From: Maribacter ulvicola
GTDB taxonomy: Bacteria; Bacteroidota; Bacteroidia; Flavobacteriales; Flavobacteriaceae
Assembly (NCBI RefSeq): GCF_900155985.1
Contig: NZ_FTMA01000010.1
Location: forward strand, 62,001 to 126,000
Length of the DNA: 64,000 bases
Direction of reading: 5' to 3'
Positions within the stretch are counted from its first letter, which is position 1; each line of letters begins with the position of its first letter. A program made the translations under genes and the position numbers. Below, piece by piece: positions 44,459 through 53,543 of this stretch. A model generated the notes under the pieces. It ran no database searches. It worked only from the letters and a program-made list of their open reading frames with translations, and was not told where the DNA came from.

Positions 44459-47400
44459 TTATAATGTTATGAAATTAATGTCTGCAGCAGTTTCGTTATA
44501 CGCTTTTAGCTGATCTAGATATCCCAATTTTATATCATATGCGCTTTCTAAACTTTGTAGGTATTGATAGAAATCTATCTCCCCATTTTTAAAGCTAATG
44601 TTGGCGGTCTTCAATATTTCGTCTGCCAGTTCTGCGCCTTCGTTCTCATAATAATTTAATGAGTTTTGAATTTGTACAATTTGTTGTGTTAAAATATATT
44701 GTTTGGACTTTATTTGAATTTTATATGCGACCGACTCCGTTACCGCTCTTTCTTTTGCAATTTTAGATGCCTTAATCCTAGAAGTATTTCCACTGAAGAA
44801 TAGCGGAATCTTGAGTCCTAATTGATAACCAAAAAGAGTGTTGTTCAATTCTGAGTTTGATCCCTGAAAATAGGCTAAACTTATATCTGGTAGCAGCTGC
44901 TGTTTTTCTAAGTTGCTTTCTGCAGCCAGCAATTGCCTGTTATTTTCATAATAGACCAACTCAGGACTAGCGTCTAAGTTTACATCTTGTATGACAATTT
45001 TCAAGTTCATTTCTTCGGCAAGAACCAAACTATCTTCTACCTGAATTAATTGCACCAAATTAGCATATATAGTTGCTACATGTTGCATGGCTTGCTGATA
45101 GTCTAAACTGATTTGTCGTTGTTTAGAGGCCGCCGTAATTTTCTCTAAGTAATTGGTTTCTCCTAATTCAAATTTTCTAGCTGCTACCTTAGAAAAATTG
45201 GCATATAAACTATCTAACCGTTTATATACCCTAACCTTCTCTCTTGCAATTTGATATTCATAATACCTCCTTGTTACTTCTTTGGTTAACGCCTTACGCT
45301 GAATATCATATTCACTTTGTGCCAAACCAGCCTGTAGGTTGTTCACCTTTTTTTCAGAAAAATAAGTTGTTGGAAAACGAAAATCTTGTTGAACCCCAAA
45401 TACCTTTAATGGCACATTGTTGATGGCAAGATTATTTTCATCGTATTCATAATACACATGCGTTTTATCAAAACTAAAAGCATTAGAAATTAGTGCTTTA
45501 GATTCATTAACTTTCAACTGACCGGCTTTTAAACCCATATTATTTTCAATGGCCAAGGAAATTAATACATCAAGATTTTGACTTTTTGATTCTTGTGCCG
45601 AAGTCCCAATAGATATAAGCAATGCTATAAAAACAATACCATTTTGTAACGTTGTTTTTGGTATTGGCTTTCTTGAATTGTCATGACTTGCAAACATAGA
45701 ATATAGCACTGGTAAAACTACCAAAGTCAATATAGTTGCCGTAAAGAGACCACCTATAACCACCGTTGCCAAAGGTCGCTGCACTTCTGCACCGGCATTG
45801 GTTGATATTGCCATGGGCAAGAAACCAAGTGCTGCGGCAGATGCTGTTAACAACACTGCCCGCAACCGATCTTTTGCACCTTGTTTTATTAAGTCATCTA
45901 AACTATGAAAAGAATTCTTTTTCAACTCCTTAAAATGTTCTATCAGAACAATACCATTTAATACAGCTATACCAAAAAGTGCTATAAAACCTACTCCCGC
46001 AGAAATACTGAACGGTAAGTCCCGTACCCATAAAAGAAAAACTCCCCCAACAGCCGCTAACGGAATAGCGGAATAGATCATAAGAGCTTCTTTTACCGAT
46101 TTAAATGCAAAATATAGCAACACAAAAATGAGCGCTAATGCTATAGGTACCGCTATCAATAGTCGGTCTCGGGCACTTTGTAGATTTTCAAACTGACCGC
46201 CATAGGTGATGGTATATCCTGCTGGTAATTTTACCTTTTCATTGATTAATCCCTGAATATCGTCTACAACTGATTGCAAATCGCGATTACGGACATTTAC
46301 GCCTACTACCGTTCTTCTTTGGGTATCATCTCTAGAGATTTTTGCCGCACCTTTTTTATACGTAATATCTGCCAATTCACTTAACGGGATTTTTCCTCCG
46401 TTGGGCAAATCAACATACAGGTTTTTAAGATCATCAATATCTTGTCGTTTTGCTTTATCTAAACGCACCACTACATCAAATCGCTTTTCACCTTCAAAAA
46501 CATTACCGGCAGTTTTACCGGCAAAACCCATAGAAACCATATCATTTAGATCCTGAATATTTAAACCGAAGCGGGCAATTTTTGCACGATCATAATCAAC
46601 ACTCATTTCGGGCAAACCGGCTATTTTTTCTACACTAATATCTGCAGCTCCTTCAACATCTTTTATCAACGCCCCAATCTCATTGCCTTTTTTAGCCAAT
46701 ACATCTAAATCCGGACCAAAAATCTTTATAGCTATATCTGCTCTAACGCCTGTAATTAATTCATTAAAACGCATTTCTATGGGTTGTGTAAATTCTACCT
46801 CCATCCCCGGAATAATGGCTAGTGCCTCTTTAAATTTATCGGCTAACTCGTCTTTAGATTTTGCACTTGTCCACTCCCCTTTGGGTGCCAATTTAATAAT
46901 GACATCACTTTCTTCCATTGACATGGGATCCGTGGGCACTTCGGCAGCACCTATTCTAGTGACCACTTGCTGAACCTCTGGAAAATTATGGAGTAAAATT
47001 TTCTCGATCTCGGTAGTAATCTCAACAGTTTTACTTAATGAAGTTCCTGTTTTTAAAACGGGCTGTATTACAAAATCGCCTTCATCTAACGTTGGTACAA
47101 ACTCACTACCCATAGCTGCGTATAAAAATATTGCCAACATCAGTAGCATAGATGCAACCCCTAAAACTATTTTTTTACTTTGCAATGCCCAATTTATAAT
47201 AGGCTCATATTTCTTGACCAACCATTTCATTAAACGAACAGCTATATTTTTGTCCAATTCCTTTGATGGTTTTAGAAAAACTGATGCCGCTACGGGAACA
47301 TAGGTAAAACATAAAATCATGGCCCCAACTAACGCAAAACTGAAGGTCAATGCCATAGGCTTGAACATTTTACCTTCTACACCACTTAATGAAAGAATAG

Positions 47401-48796
47401 GAATAAAAACAATTAATATGATCAACTGCCCAAAAATGGCAGAATTCATCATTTTAGATGCACCGTTAAACGTAATCTTATCTTTTAAATGTTGTTGTTC
47501 TACTTTGGGCAAACCATTTATTTCGTGCTGTTTTCGCGTAATTTCAAAAGCTATAAACTCTACAATAATGACGGCGCCGTCTATGATAATACCAAAATCA
47601 ATAGCTCCCAAACTCATTAAATTGGCATCTACGCCAAATATGTACATAAGTGACAAGGCAAAAAGAAGACACAAGGGTATTACAGATCCCACTACCAAAC
47701 CTGACCTAAAATTACCTAACAACAATACCACTACAAAAATGACAATTAGGCATCCTAAAATTAAGTTCTCACTTACCGTAAAGGTGGTTTTTGCAATAAG
47801 TTCGCTACGTTCTAAAAACGGATTAATATAAACACCCTTGGGCAACGAAGTGGAAATTTCGGCAATACGTTCTTTAACCGCTTCTATTACTTTTTTAGAG
47901 TTTGCATCTTTCAACATCATCACTTGCCCTAAGACTTTCTCGCCTTCACCATTACCTGTAATAGCACCAAAACGGACAGCACTACCAAAGTCAACAGTTG
48001 CTATATCTTTAATATAAATGGGTAGGCCGTCTTTATTAGAAATAACAATATTCTTGATATCCTCAAGAGAAGAGACCAACCCATCTCCACGAATAAAAAA
48101 AGCTTGGTTTACCTTTTCTATATACCCACCTCCCGATACACTGTTATTAGTTTCCAAAGCCTTAAAAACATCACTTGTAGTGATATTCATAGCATTTAGC
48201 TTTTGGGTATTTATGGCCACTTCGTATTGTTTTAGAAATCCGCCCCAAGTGTTCACCTCAACTACACCTGGTATACCGGACAATTGTCTTTTTACGATCC
48301 AATCTTGTATGGTTCTCAATTCCGTAGTGGAATACTCATTTTTATATGCTGGTTTCACCTCCAATATGTATTGATAGATTTCTCCTAGTCCGGTGGTAAT
48401 AGGTCCCATTTGTGGAGTACCAAAACCTGCGGGTATCTTCTCTGATGCAGAAGCTATTTTCTCGGCAATAAGTTGCCTTGGCAAATAGGTGCCTAAATCA
48501 TCATCAAAAACGATAGTAACCACAGACAAACCAAACTTAGATACCGAACGTATTTCTTTGACACCGGGTAAATTCGCCATTTCTAACTCTACCGGATATG
48601 TGATAAATTGCTCCATATCTAGGGTTGATAAATTACGTGATGTAGTAATTACCTGAACCTGGTTATTGGTTACATCTGGCACAGCACCAATAGGTATTTG
48701 TGAAAGTGCAAATAAACCGTACCCAATAATAAATACGGTAAATAGAAGAACAATAAGCTTATTCTTTAAGCTGAAATTAATGATATTTGATAGCAT
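44459..48796 (-). CDS. Second CzcA/CusA-type RND pump fused to a TolC-like outer-membrane factor
   Basis: A 1445-residue paralogue of the protein at 6882-11216. The RND part (to ~1045) has the same TM4 motif with DFGIIIDGAVIIVEF, placing it in the divalent-cation group. The last ~377 residues are an outer-membrane efflux protein (helical stretches such as RREYEYQ-type segments and YYENNRQLLAAESNLEKQQ). The junction, residues ~1050-1068, has a basic residue, a hydrophobic core (FIALLISI) and GTSAQ/E, a signal-peptidase-I-like site, as in the first copy. The RND part would pump metal, the OMF part would carry it through the outer membrane. The metal may differ from that of the first locus because no regulator or P-type ATPase gene is attached. 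Confidence 0.91.
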   Translation of the reverse strand: MLSNIINFSLKNKLIVLLFTVFIIGYGLFALSQIPIGAVPDVTNNQVQVITTSRNLSTLDMEQFITYPVELEMANLPGVKEIRSVSKFGLSVVTIVFDDDLGTYLPRQLIAEKIASASEKIPAGFGTPQMGPITTGLGEIYQYILEVKPAYKNEYSTTELRTIQDWIVKRQLSGIPGVVEVNTWGGFLKQYEVAINTQKLNAMNITTSDVFKALETNNSVSGGGYIEKVNQAFFIRGDGLVSSLEDIKNIVISNKDGLPIYIKDIATVDFGSAVRFGAITGNGEGEKVLGQVMMLKDANSKKVIEAVKERIAEISTSLPKGVYINPFLERSELIAKTTFTVSENLILGCLIVIFVVVLLLGNFRSGLVVGSVIPLCLLFALSLMYIFGVDANLMSLGAIDFGIIIDGAVIIVEFIAFEITRKQHEINGLPKVEQQHLKDKITFNGASKMMNSAIFGQLIILIVFIPILSLSGVEGKMFKPMALTFSFALVGAMILCFTYVPVAASVFLKPSKELDKNIAVRLMKWLVKKYEPIINWALQSKKIVLGVASMLLMLAIFLYAAMGSEFVPTLDEGDFVIQPVLKTGTSLSKTVEITTEIEKILLHNFPEVQQVVTRIGAAEVPTDPMSMEESDVIIKLAPKGEWTSAKSKDELADKFKEALAIIPGMEVEFTQPIEMRFNELITGVRADIAIKIFGPDLDVLAKKGNEIGALIKDVEGAADISVEKIAGLPEMSVDYDRAKIARFGLNIQDLNDMVSMGFAGKTAGNVFEGEKRFDVVVRLDKAKRQDIDDLKNLYVDLPNGGKIPLSELADITYKKGAAKISRDDTQRRTVVGVNVRNRDLQSVVDDIQGLINEKVKLPAGYTITYGGQFENLQSARDRLLIAVPIALALIFVLLYFAFKSVKEALMIYSAIPLAAVGGVFLLWVRDLPFSISAGVGFIALFGIAVLNGIVLIEHFKELKKNSFHSLDDLIKQGAKDRLRAVLLTASAAALGFLPMAISTNAGAEVQRPLATVVIGGLFTATILTLVVLPVLYSMFASHDNSRKPIPKTTLQNGIVFIALLISIGTSAQESKSQNLDVLISLAIENNMGLKAGQLKVNESKALISNAFSFDKTHVYYEYDENNLAINNVPLKVFGVQQDFRFPTTYFSEKKVNNLQAGLAQSEYDIQRKALTKEVTRRYYEYQIAREKVRVYKRLDSLYANFSKVAARKFELGETNYLEKITAASKQRQISLDYQQAMQHVATIYANLVQLIQVEDSLVLAEEMNLKIVIQDVNLDASPELVYYENNRQLLAAESNLEKQQLLPDISLAYFQGSNSELNNTLFGYQLGLKIPLFFSGNTSRIKASKIAKERAVTESVAYKIQIKSKQYILTQQIVQIQNSLNYYENEGAELADEILKTANISFKNGEIDFYQYLQSLESAYDIKLGYLDQLKAYNETAADINFITL

Positions 48797-48875
48797 TTTT
48801 TCATATAAATCAATGTGAATCGCTCCTACTCAATGACATGAGTATGAACTAAAAAAATTTAAAAAATTGATTGTA

Positions 48876-49277
48876 TTATGAAACGCGCGGCGGCTGTAAA
48901 ATGCCTTGTGAGTGTAAGGATGAAGAAGGTGCTTGGTAATAAAAATTACCGTCTGAATTCTCTAAAATTTGTACTTCGTTTAATTCTGATTTGTAAGTAT
49001 TCAAGAATACATCGGCAATAGAAATATGTGATGCACCGCTATGATTAAAAGGGAGTTTTTCGTGATCTTTCTTTTCCTCTTGATGATCGCGTTGATGATC
49101 TGCTTTCAATTCACCATAATGTTTAGAAAGAAAAACTATTACATTATCACCATATTGCATATTATGAAATTGGGCGTGCTCGATCAATTCATCTAACTGA
49201 ACAATATCATCATAATGCACACCTAAGCTTTGTAGCATGATGATCGATGATAACAGTATGGAAAACAGTTTGTTCAC
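48876..49277 (-). CDS. Small secreted His/Asp-rich protein heading the second RND operon
   Basis: A 133-residue protein with a signal peptide (MNKLFSILLSSIIMLQSLG). The mature part is rich in His, Asp, Glu and Lys (for example HYGELKADHQRDHQEEKKDH), which suggests metal binding. It ends ILQPPRVS. The protein at 11307-11618 ends IWQPPQV and has the same place ahead of an RND-OMF gene, though the middles differ. The start lies 79 bases before the RND-OMF gene. No family is firmly recognised. Confidence 0.75.
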   Translation of the reverse strand: MNKLFSILLSSIIMLQSLGVHYDDIVQLDELIEHAQFHNMQYGDNVIVFLSKHYGELKADHQRDHQEEKKDHEKLPFNHSGASHISIADVFLNTYKSELNEVQILENSDGNFYYQAPSSSLHSQGILQPPRVS

Positions 49278-49362
49278 GATAGTAAAATTAATAAAATTAT
49301 TAGTTCATATTATTTAAATTCACTTTAAACTAAATTGGGTTCAGCATTAAGAAACATTTATT

Positions 49363-50316
49363 TTATGGATTATGGGTTAAGTGATACACATCTCTAAACA
49401 CTGAAACAACCTTTCCTTCATCATACGTTTCTAAATCATATCTAATTCTAAGTTTTGTTCCTAATGGTGCATAATAATAAACTACCCAGGCGTCTGCTTC
49501 TCCCAACCCAATGCATCCATTTGAATAGGCCCTTCCTAATGTTTTTGGATTTGTAGTAGGATGAATCATCTGTCCATTTCTAATAGAATTGATTTCTGTT
49601 TCTATCCAAGGTATTTGTGGCATCATGGTTGTTTTACCATCGTCTCGTTTAGTAACATAAAAACGTTTTCCATTTACGGGATTATAAAAATCTGGATGCT
49701 TTGCGTGCCTTACTATTGTTCCCTTTCCTGTTTTTGTCCTTAAATCTGTTACGCGATCTCCAAACTTTAGATAGCGTTCCCTATATTGTCCTACCCTGAC
49801 CGGAAACGTATGCAACAAAACAGAATCTTGATAGATACGTAGTTTATATTCTGGTATGTTCACATCAATTTCAGTAGTTGCAAATTCTTCTAAAATTTTA
49901 CATGCAATTAATGAATCAGGTATTATTAGCTCACTCCCTTTTGGCAATACTATCATCTGCTTTTGGTCATAAACAAAAGAATCTCTTGCTATCATTCTAT
50001 AGTAATCTGTATTTGCCAAAGTATCCAATATCCAAGGATTATTTCGTACCAATACATGTTCAGATAATGAATAAGGCACTAGCGTATCATATCTTTTAAC
50101 CACAGAATCCATAAATTGAAAATACCGTTCTACCTTAATATTTTTCAAAATTTCTATGTGTTTCATCTTCTTCACCTCTGTTTTACTTGGTAATAACATA
50201 CTAGTATTACCAGTTTTAAGAGATCCCATATCATTCTCCTTCTTAAATTGACAAGAACTTAAGAGCACAGCTGTCAAAACAAAAAAGATTACTTTTATAC
50301 TATTAATTTTTAACAT
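49363..50316 (-). CDS. L,D-transpeptidase (YkuD family), lipoprotein
   Basis: A 317-residue lipoprotein (LLSSC, Cys ~22) with a C-terminal YkuD domain (PF03734). The catalytic segment reads MIHPTTNPKTLGRAYSNGC, giving the conserved His and the SxGC nucleophile Cys, followed by IGLGEADAW. The domain begins near residue 150 (EYKLRIYQDSVLLHTFPVRVG). Such enzymes make 3-3 cross-links in peptidoglycan or attach proteins to it. The gene is 45 bases downstream of the LOG-family gene on the same strand. Confidence 0.93.
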   Translation of the reverse strand: MLKINSIKVIFFVLTAVLLSSCQFKKENDMGSLKTGNTSMLLPSKTEVKKMKHIEILKNIKVERYFQFMDSVVKRYDTLVPYSLSEHVLVRNNPWILDTLANTDYYRMIARDSFVYDQKQMIVLPKGSELIIPDSLIACKILEEFATTEIDVNIPEYKLRIYQDSVLLHTFPVRVGQYRERYLKFGDRVTDLRTKTGKGTIVRHAKHPDFYNPVNGKRFYVTKRDDGKTTMMPQIPWIETEINSIRNGQMIHPTTNPKTLGRAYSNGCIGLGEADAWVVYYYAPLGTKLRIRYDLETYDEGKVVSVFRDVYHLTHNP

Positions 50317-50361
50317 GTTACATTACTTTTTTAACCAAAAGTTTAGGAACCCTTGTTATGC

Positions 50362-51129
50362 TTACATAGACCTAACTTGCTTTTTTTCACCAAACCACCA
50401 CTTGGTTCGCATTGGTTTTTTAATGAGTTTAAATCTTTTGACCGCATGTTCCTTAAGATGTTCTTTCATTTCTTCAACTGAATCGGTTAGAAACATTAAT
50501 TCCATATCCTTTTTAGAAATACTTTCATTTTCTGCCATCGTCTGTACGTGATGGTATAATTCTTTATGATATTCTTTTCCAAAAATGACTACAGGAAAGT
50601 CTTGTATCATTTTAGTCTGTATTAAAGTAACTGCCTCAAAAAGTTCGTCTAAGGTACCAATGCCACCAGGCAATACTACAAAGGCAAAAGAGTACTTGAG
50701 CAATAAGAATTTTCTAATGAAGAAATAAGGAATATTAATCCATTTATGTAAATATGGGTTGGGCTTTTGTTCATGAGGCAGTATAATATTACAACCAATT
50801 GAATAGCCATTATTAAGGTAAGCCCCTTTATTGGCAGCCTCCATAATTCCTGGTCCCCCACCTGTCATTACTGCAAAGCCCATTTCAGATAATGCTTTAC
50901 CTACTTCTACAGCTTGTTTATAATACAGATTGTCCTCTTTAAAACGGGCAGATCCAAATACCGTAACGCAAGGACCTATAAAATGTAATTTCCTAAATGC
51001 CCTAATAAACTGATATTGTACCTTAAACGTAAACCATAGTTCTTTAACTCTGCTGCGTGGACCATCTAAAAAGGCACGCTCCTCACTTAAAAAGAAAGAG
51101 TTCGTATCTGTATTTGTTTGGTTCTGCAT
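50362..51129 (-). CDS. LOG-family protein (TIGR00730, nucleotide phosphoribohydrolase)
   Basis: A 255-residue protein of the lysine-decarboxylase-like/LOG family (PF03641). The diagnostic motifs are GGGPGIMEAANKGA and PGGIGTLDELFEA, which bind the ribose-phosphate and provide catalytic Arg/Glu. Known members cleave nucleoside 5'-monophosphates to a base and ribose phosphate. Earlier lysine decarboxylase labels are wrong for this family. A palindrome AAAATGA...TCATTTT lies 54 bases upstream of the start, in the divergent region shared with pta. Confidence 0.93.
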   Translation of the reverse strand: MQNQTNTDTNSFFLSEERAFLDGPRSRVKELWFTFKVQYQFIRAFRKLHFIGPCVTVFGSARFKEDNLYYKQAVEVGKALSEMGFAVMTGGGPGIMEAANKGAYLNNGYSIGCNIILPHEQKPNPYLHKWINIPYFFIRKFLLLKYSFAFVVLPGGIGTLDELFEAVTLIQTKMIQDFPVVIFGKEYHKELYHHVQTMAENESISKKDMELMFLTDSVEEMKEHLKEHAVKRFKLIKKPMRTKWWFGEKKQVRSM

Positions 51130-51440
51130 TTGCTGTTCTTAAGTAATAACAGAATCAAATGTAGTTCTTGCCACTAACGCTGAAAATGATATATGTCATT
51201 TTTAAACCTTCCTACCATGTCTATTTTTGCACTTTATATACAAACCAAAGGTTTTACTTGTATCTTTAAGAACAACTGGCATTCACACTTTAAAAAAATA
51301 TTAAGGAGAAATATATGGGCATAAACCACTTTTACAACCTAATACTTATCAACTTCAAACTACAGTGTCAGCTTTTCATATAGCAAAAGTGAATCCTTCA
51401 AGAACCCTATAAATTTGTTAATCACTAATTCCTTATACAC
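51130..51440. other. Divergent intergenic region between LOG gene and pta
   Basis: 311 bases. It contains the palindrome at 51183-51202 and otherwise AT-rich sequence. No leader ORF is supported. Confidence 0.5.
51183..51202. promoter_or_regulatory. Crp/Fnr-like palindrome between LOG gene and pta
   Basis: AAAATGATATATGTCATTTT is symmetric except for one pair. Its core ATGAT-ATAT-GTCAT fits TGAY-N4-RTCA, the spacing of Crp/Fnr-family operators. Two more sites with the same outer bases occur at 54795-54812 and 57150-57163. Confidence 0.5.
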
Positions 51441-53534
51441 GTGAGTAAAGCCATATATATTGTTACAACAGAACCCAATAGCGGAAAATCGATAATTTCA
51501 CTAGGTCTAATGCAACTTCTATTAGGCAGGACTGCCAAAGTTGGCTATTTCAGACCTATTATTGACGATGTCCCCAAAGGTAAAACTGACAACCATATTG
51601 ACACTGTTTTAAGCTACTTCAACGTAGATATGAAACCAGAAGAAGCCTTTGCATATACGCGTAGCCAGGTGGTACAATTAAAAAACCAAGATAAGGACGA
51701 TGAAATTGTAGGTCACATTATACACAAGTATAAAACTATTGAAAACAAGTTTGATTTTGTGTTGGTCGAAGGAACCGATTTTTCTGGAGAGGGCGCAATA
51801 ATTGAATGGGATATTAACGTTCTTATCGCAAAAAACTTAGGAATACCCGCCGTAATTTTAGCAAGTGGAAAAAATAAGACTTTAGATGAATTGATAGGAA
51901 ATCTTTATATGGCCTATGATTCTTTTAAAGAAAAAGGTGTAGATGTGTTATTAATAGTAGCCAATAAAGTACAACCGGAAAATATAACTATTGTATCTAA
52001 CGGATTAAAAGAAAAACTACCTAATGATGTTTTAGTAGGCACCATTCCATTAAATCCTATTTTAGGTAGTCCAACATTAAAAGAGATTGCACAAGAATTA
52101 GATGCTAAAGTGCTTTTTGGTGAAGATTACATCAACAACCAAGTAGGCAGTTTTAGTGTAGGTGCCATGCAATTGCGTAATTACATAACACATTTAAAAG
52201 ATAATAGTCTTGTGATTACACCTGGTGACCGTGCCGATATTATTTTAGGGGCATTACAGGCTAATATATCAACAAACTACCCTAGCCTTTCCGGTATTGT
52301 TTTAACTGGAGGTCTATTACCGGAAGAGTCTATTATAAAACTGATAGAAGGTCTTTCAGATATTATTCCTATTCTATCGGTTGCAAGAGGTACATTTAAC
52401 GTTACCAACAAAATAGGTATCATAAGACCACGTATATATGCCGAAAACACAGAAAAAATACAGACCTCTATACAAGAGTTTGAAAAACATATCCCTACTA
52501 AAGAGTTGGCTGAACGCTTAATCACTTTTAAAGCCAAGGGCATAACCCCTAGAATGTTTCAATATAACCTTCTGCAGAAAGCTACTTCTTCCAAAAAGCA
52601 TATTGTTCTTCCCGAAGGTTCAGATGAACGTATTTTAATGGCGACCAAAATGCTGATCGATACCAATGCTGTTACCATTACTCTTTTGGGGAACAAAGAA
52701 CAGATTACCTCTAAAATTACAGAACTAGATATTGATCTAGATAGTAATACTATAAACATTATAGACCCTAAAACATCTGATCAGTTTTTAGATTACGCCA
52801 ATACTTTATTTGAATTGCGAAAACATAAAAATGTAAACTTGGCAATGGCCAAAGATTTAATGGAAGATGTATCTTATTATGGTACCATGATGGTGTACAA
52901 AGGGCATGCCGATGGTATGGTATCTGGCGCGGCGCATACTACCCAACACACCATTAGACCGGCGCTCCAGTTCATTAAAACAAAACCAGGGGTATCTATA
53001 GTATCTTCTATATTTTTCATGTGCCTGCCCAATAGGGTTACTGTTTTTGGAGATTGCGCCATTAATCCTAATCCTAATTCTGAACAATTATCTGAAATAG
53101 CAATTTCTTCTGCCGCTACAAGTGCCGCATTTGGTATTGAACCAAAAATAGCCATGCTTTCATACTCTTCTGGAGCTTCTGGTATTGGTGAAGATGTTGA
53201 TAGGGTTAGAAAAGCTACAGAAATTATAAAAGTAAAAAGACCAGATCTTAAAGTTGAAGGTCCTATACAATATGATGCAGCGGTAGATGCTAAAGTAGGA
53301 CTAAGTAAATTACCAGATTCTGAGGTAGCCGGGCAAGCTAGCGTGTTTATATTTCCTGACTTAAATACAGGTAACAATACCTATAAAGCCGTACAAAGGG
53401 AAACAGGCGCCTTAGCAATTGGACCAATGTTACAAGGTCTTAACAAGCCTGTTAATGATCTAAGCCGTGGCTGTACCGTAGATGACATTTTCAATACCGT
53501 CATAATAACCGCTATCCAAGCACAAGGATTATAA
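51441..53534 (+). CDS. pta: Phosphate acetyltransferase
   Basis: A 697-residue long-form enzyme that interconverts acetyl-CoA and acetyl phosphate. The N-terminal part (to ~220) is the P-loop-like BioD-type domain (TTEPNSGKSIISLGL), the middle (~220-335) the DRTGG domain (ITPGDRADIILG), and the C-terminal ~330 residues the catalytic PTA_PTB domain (VLPEGSDERI; GMVSGAAHTT; SYSSGASG). The start at GTG 51441 is the first in frame after an AT-rich region. It is followed after 9 bases by ackA, giving the acetate pathway that makes ATP from acetyl-CoA during overflow or oxygen-limited metabolism. Confidence 0.96.
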   Translation: MSKAIYIVTTEPNSGKSIISLGLMQLLLGRTAKVGYFRPIIDDVPKGKTDNHIDTVLSYFNVDMKPEEAFAYTRSQVVQLKNQDKDDEIVGHIIHKYKTIENKFDFVLVEGTDFSGEGAIIEWDINVLIAKNLGIPAVILASGKNKTLDELIGNLYMAYDSFKEKGVDVLLIVANKVQPENITIVSNGLKEKLPNDVLVGTIPLNPILGSPTLKEIAQELDAKVLFGEDYINNQVGSFSVGAMQLRNYITHLKDNSLVITPGDRADIILGALQANISTNYPSLSGIVLTGGLLPEESIIKLIEGLSDIIPILSVARGTFNVTNKIGIIRPRIYAENTEKIQTSIQEFEKHIPTKELAERLITFKAKGITPRMFQYNLLQKATSSKKHIVLPEGSDERILMATKMLIDTNAVTITLLGNKEQITSKITELDIDLDSNTINIIDPKTSDQFLDYANTLFELRKHKNVNLAMAKDLMEDVSYYGTMMVYKGHADGMVSGAAHTTQHTIRPALQFIKTKPGVSIVSSIFFMCLPNRVTVFGDCAINPNPNSEQLSEIAISSAATSAAFGIEPKIAMLSYSSGASGIGEDVDRVRKATEIIKVKRPDLKVEGPIQYDAAVDAKVGLSKLPDSEVAGQASVFIFPDLNTGNNTYKAVQRETGALAIGPMLQGLNKPVNDLSRGCTVDDIFNTVIITAIQAQGL

Positions 53535-53543
53535 TCTTTTTTT

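Noticed and set aside
52877-53377. 166-codon minus-strand frame inside pta
   Set aside because: Antisense shadow of the conserved catalytic domain.
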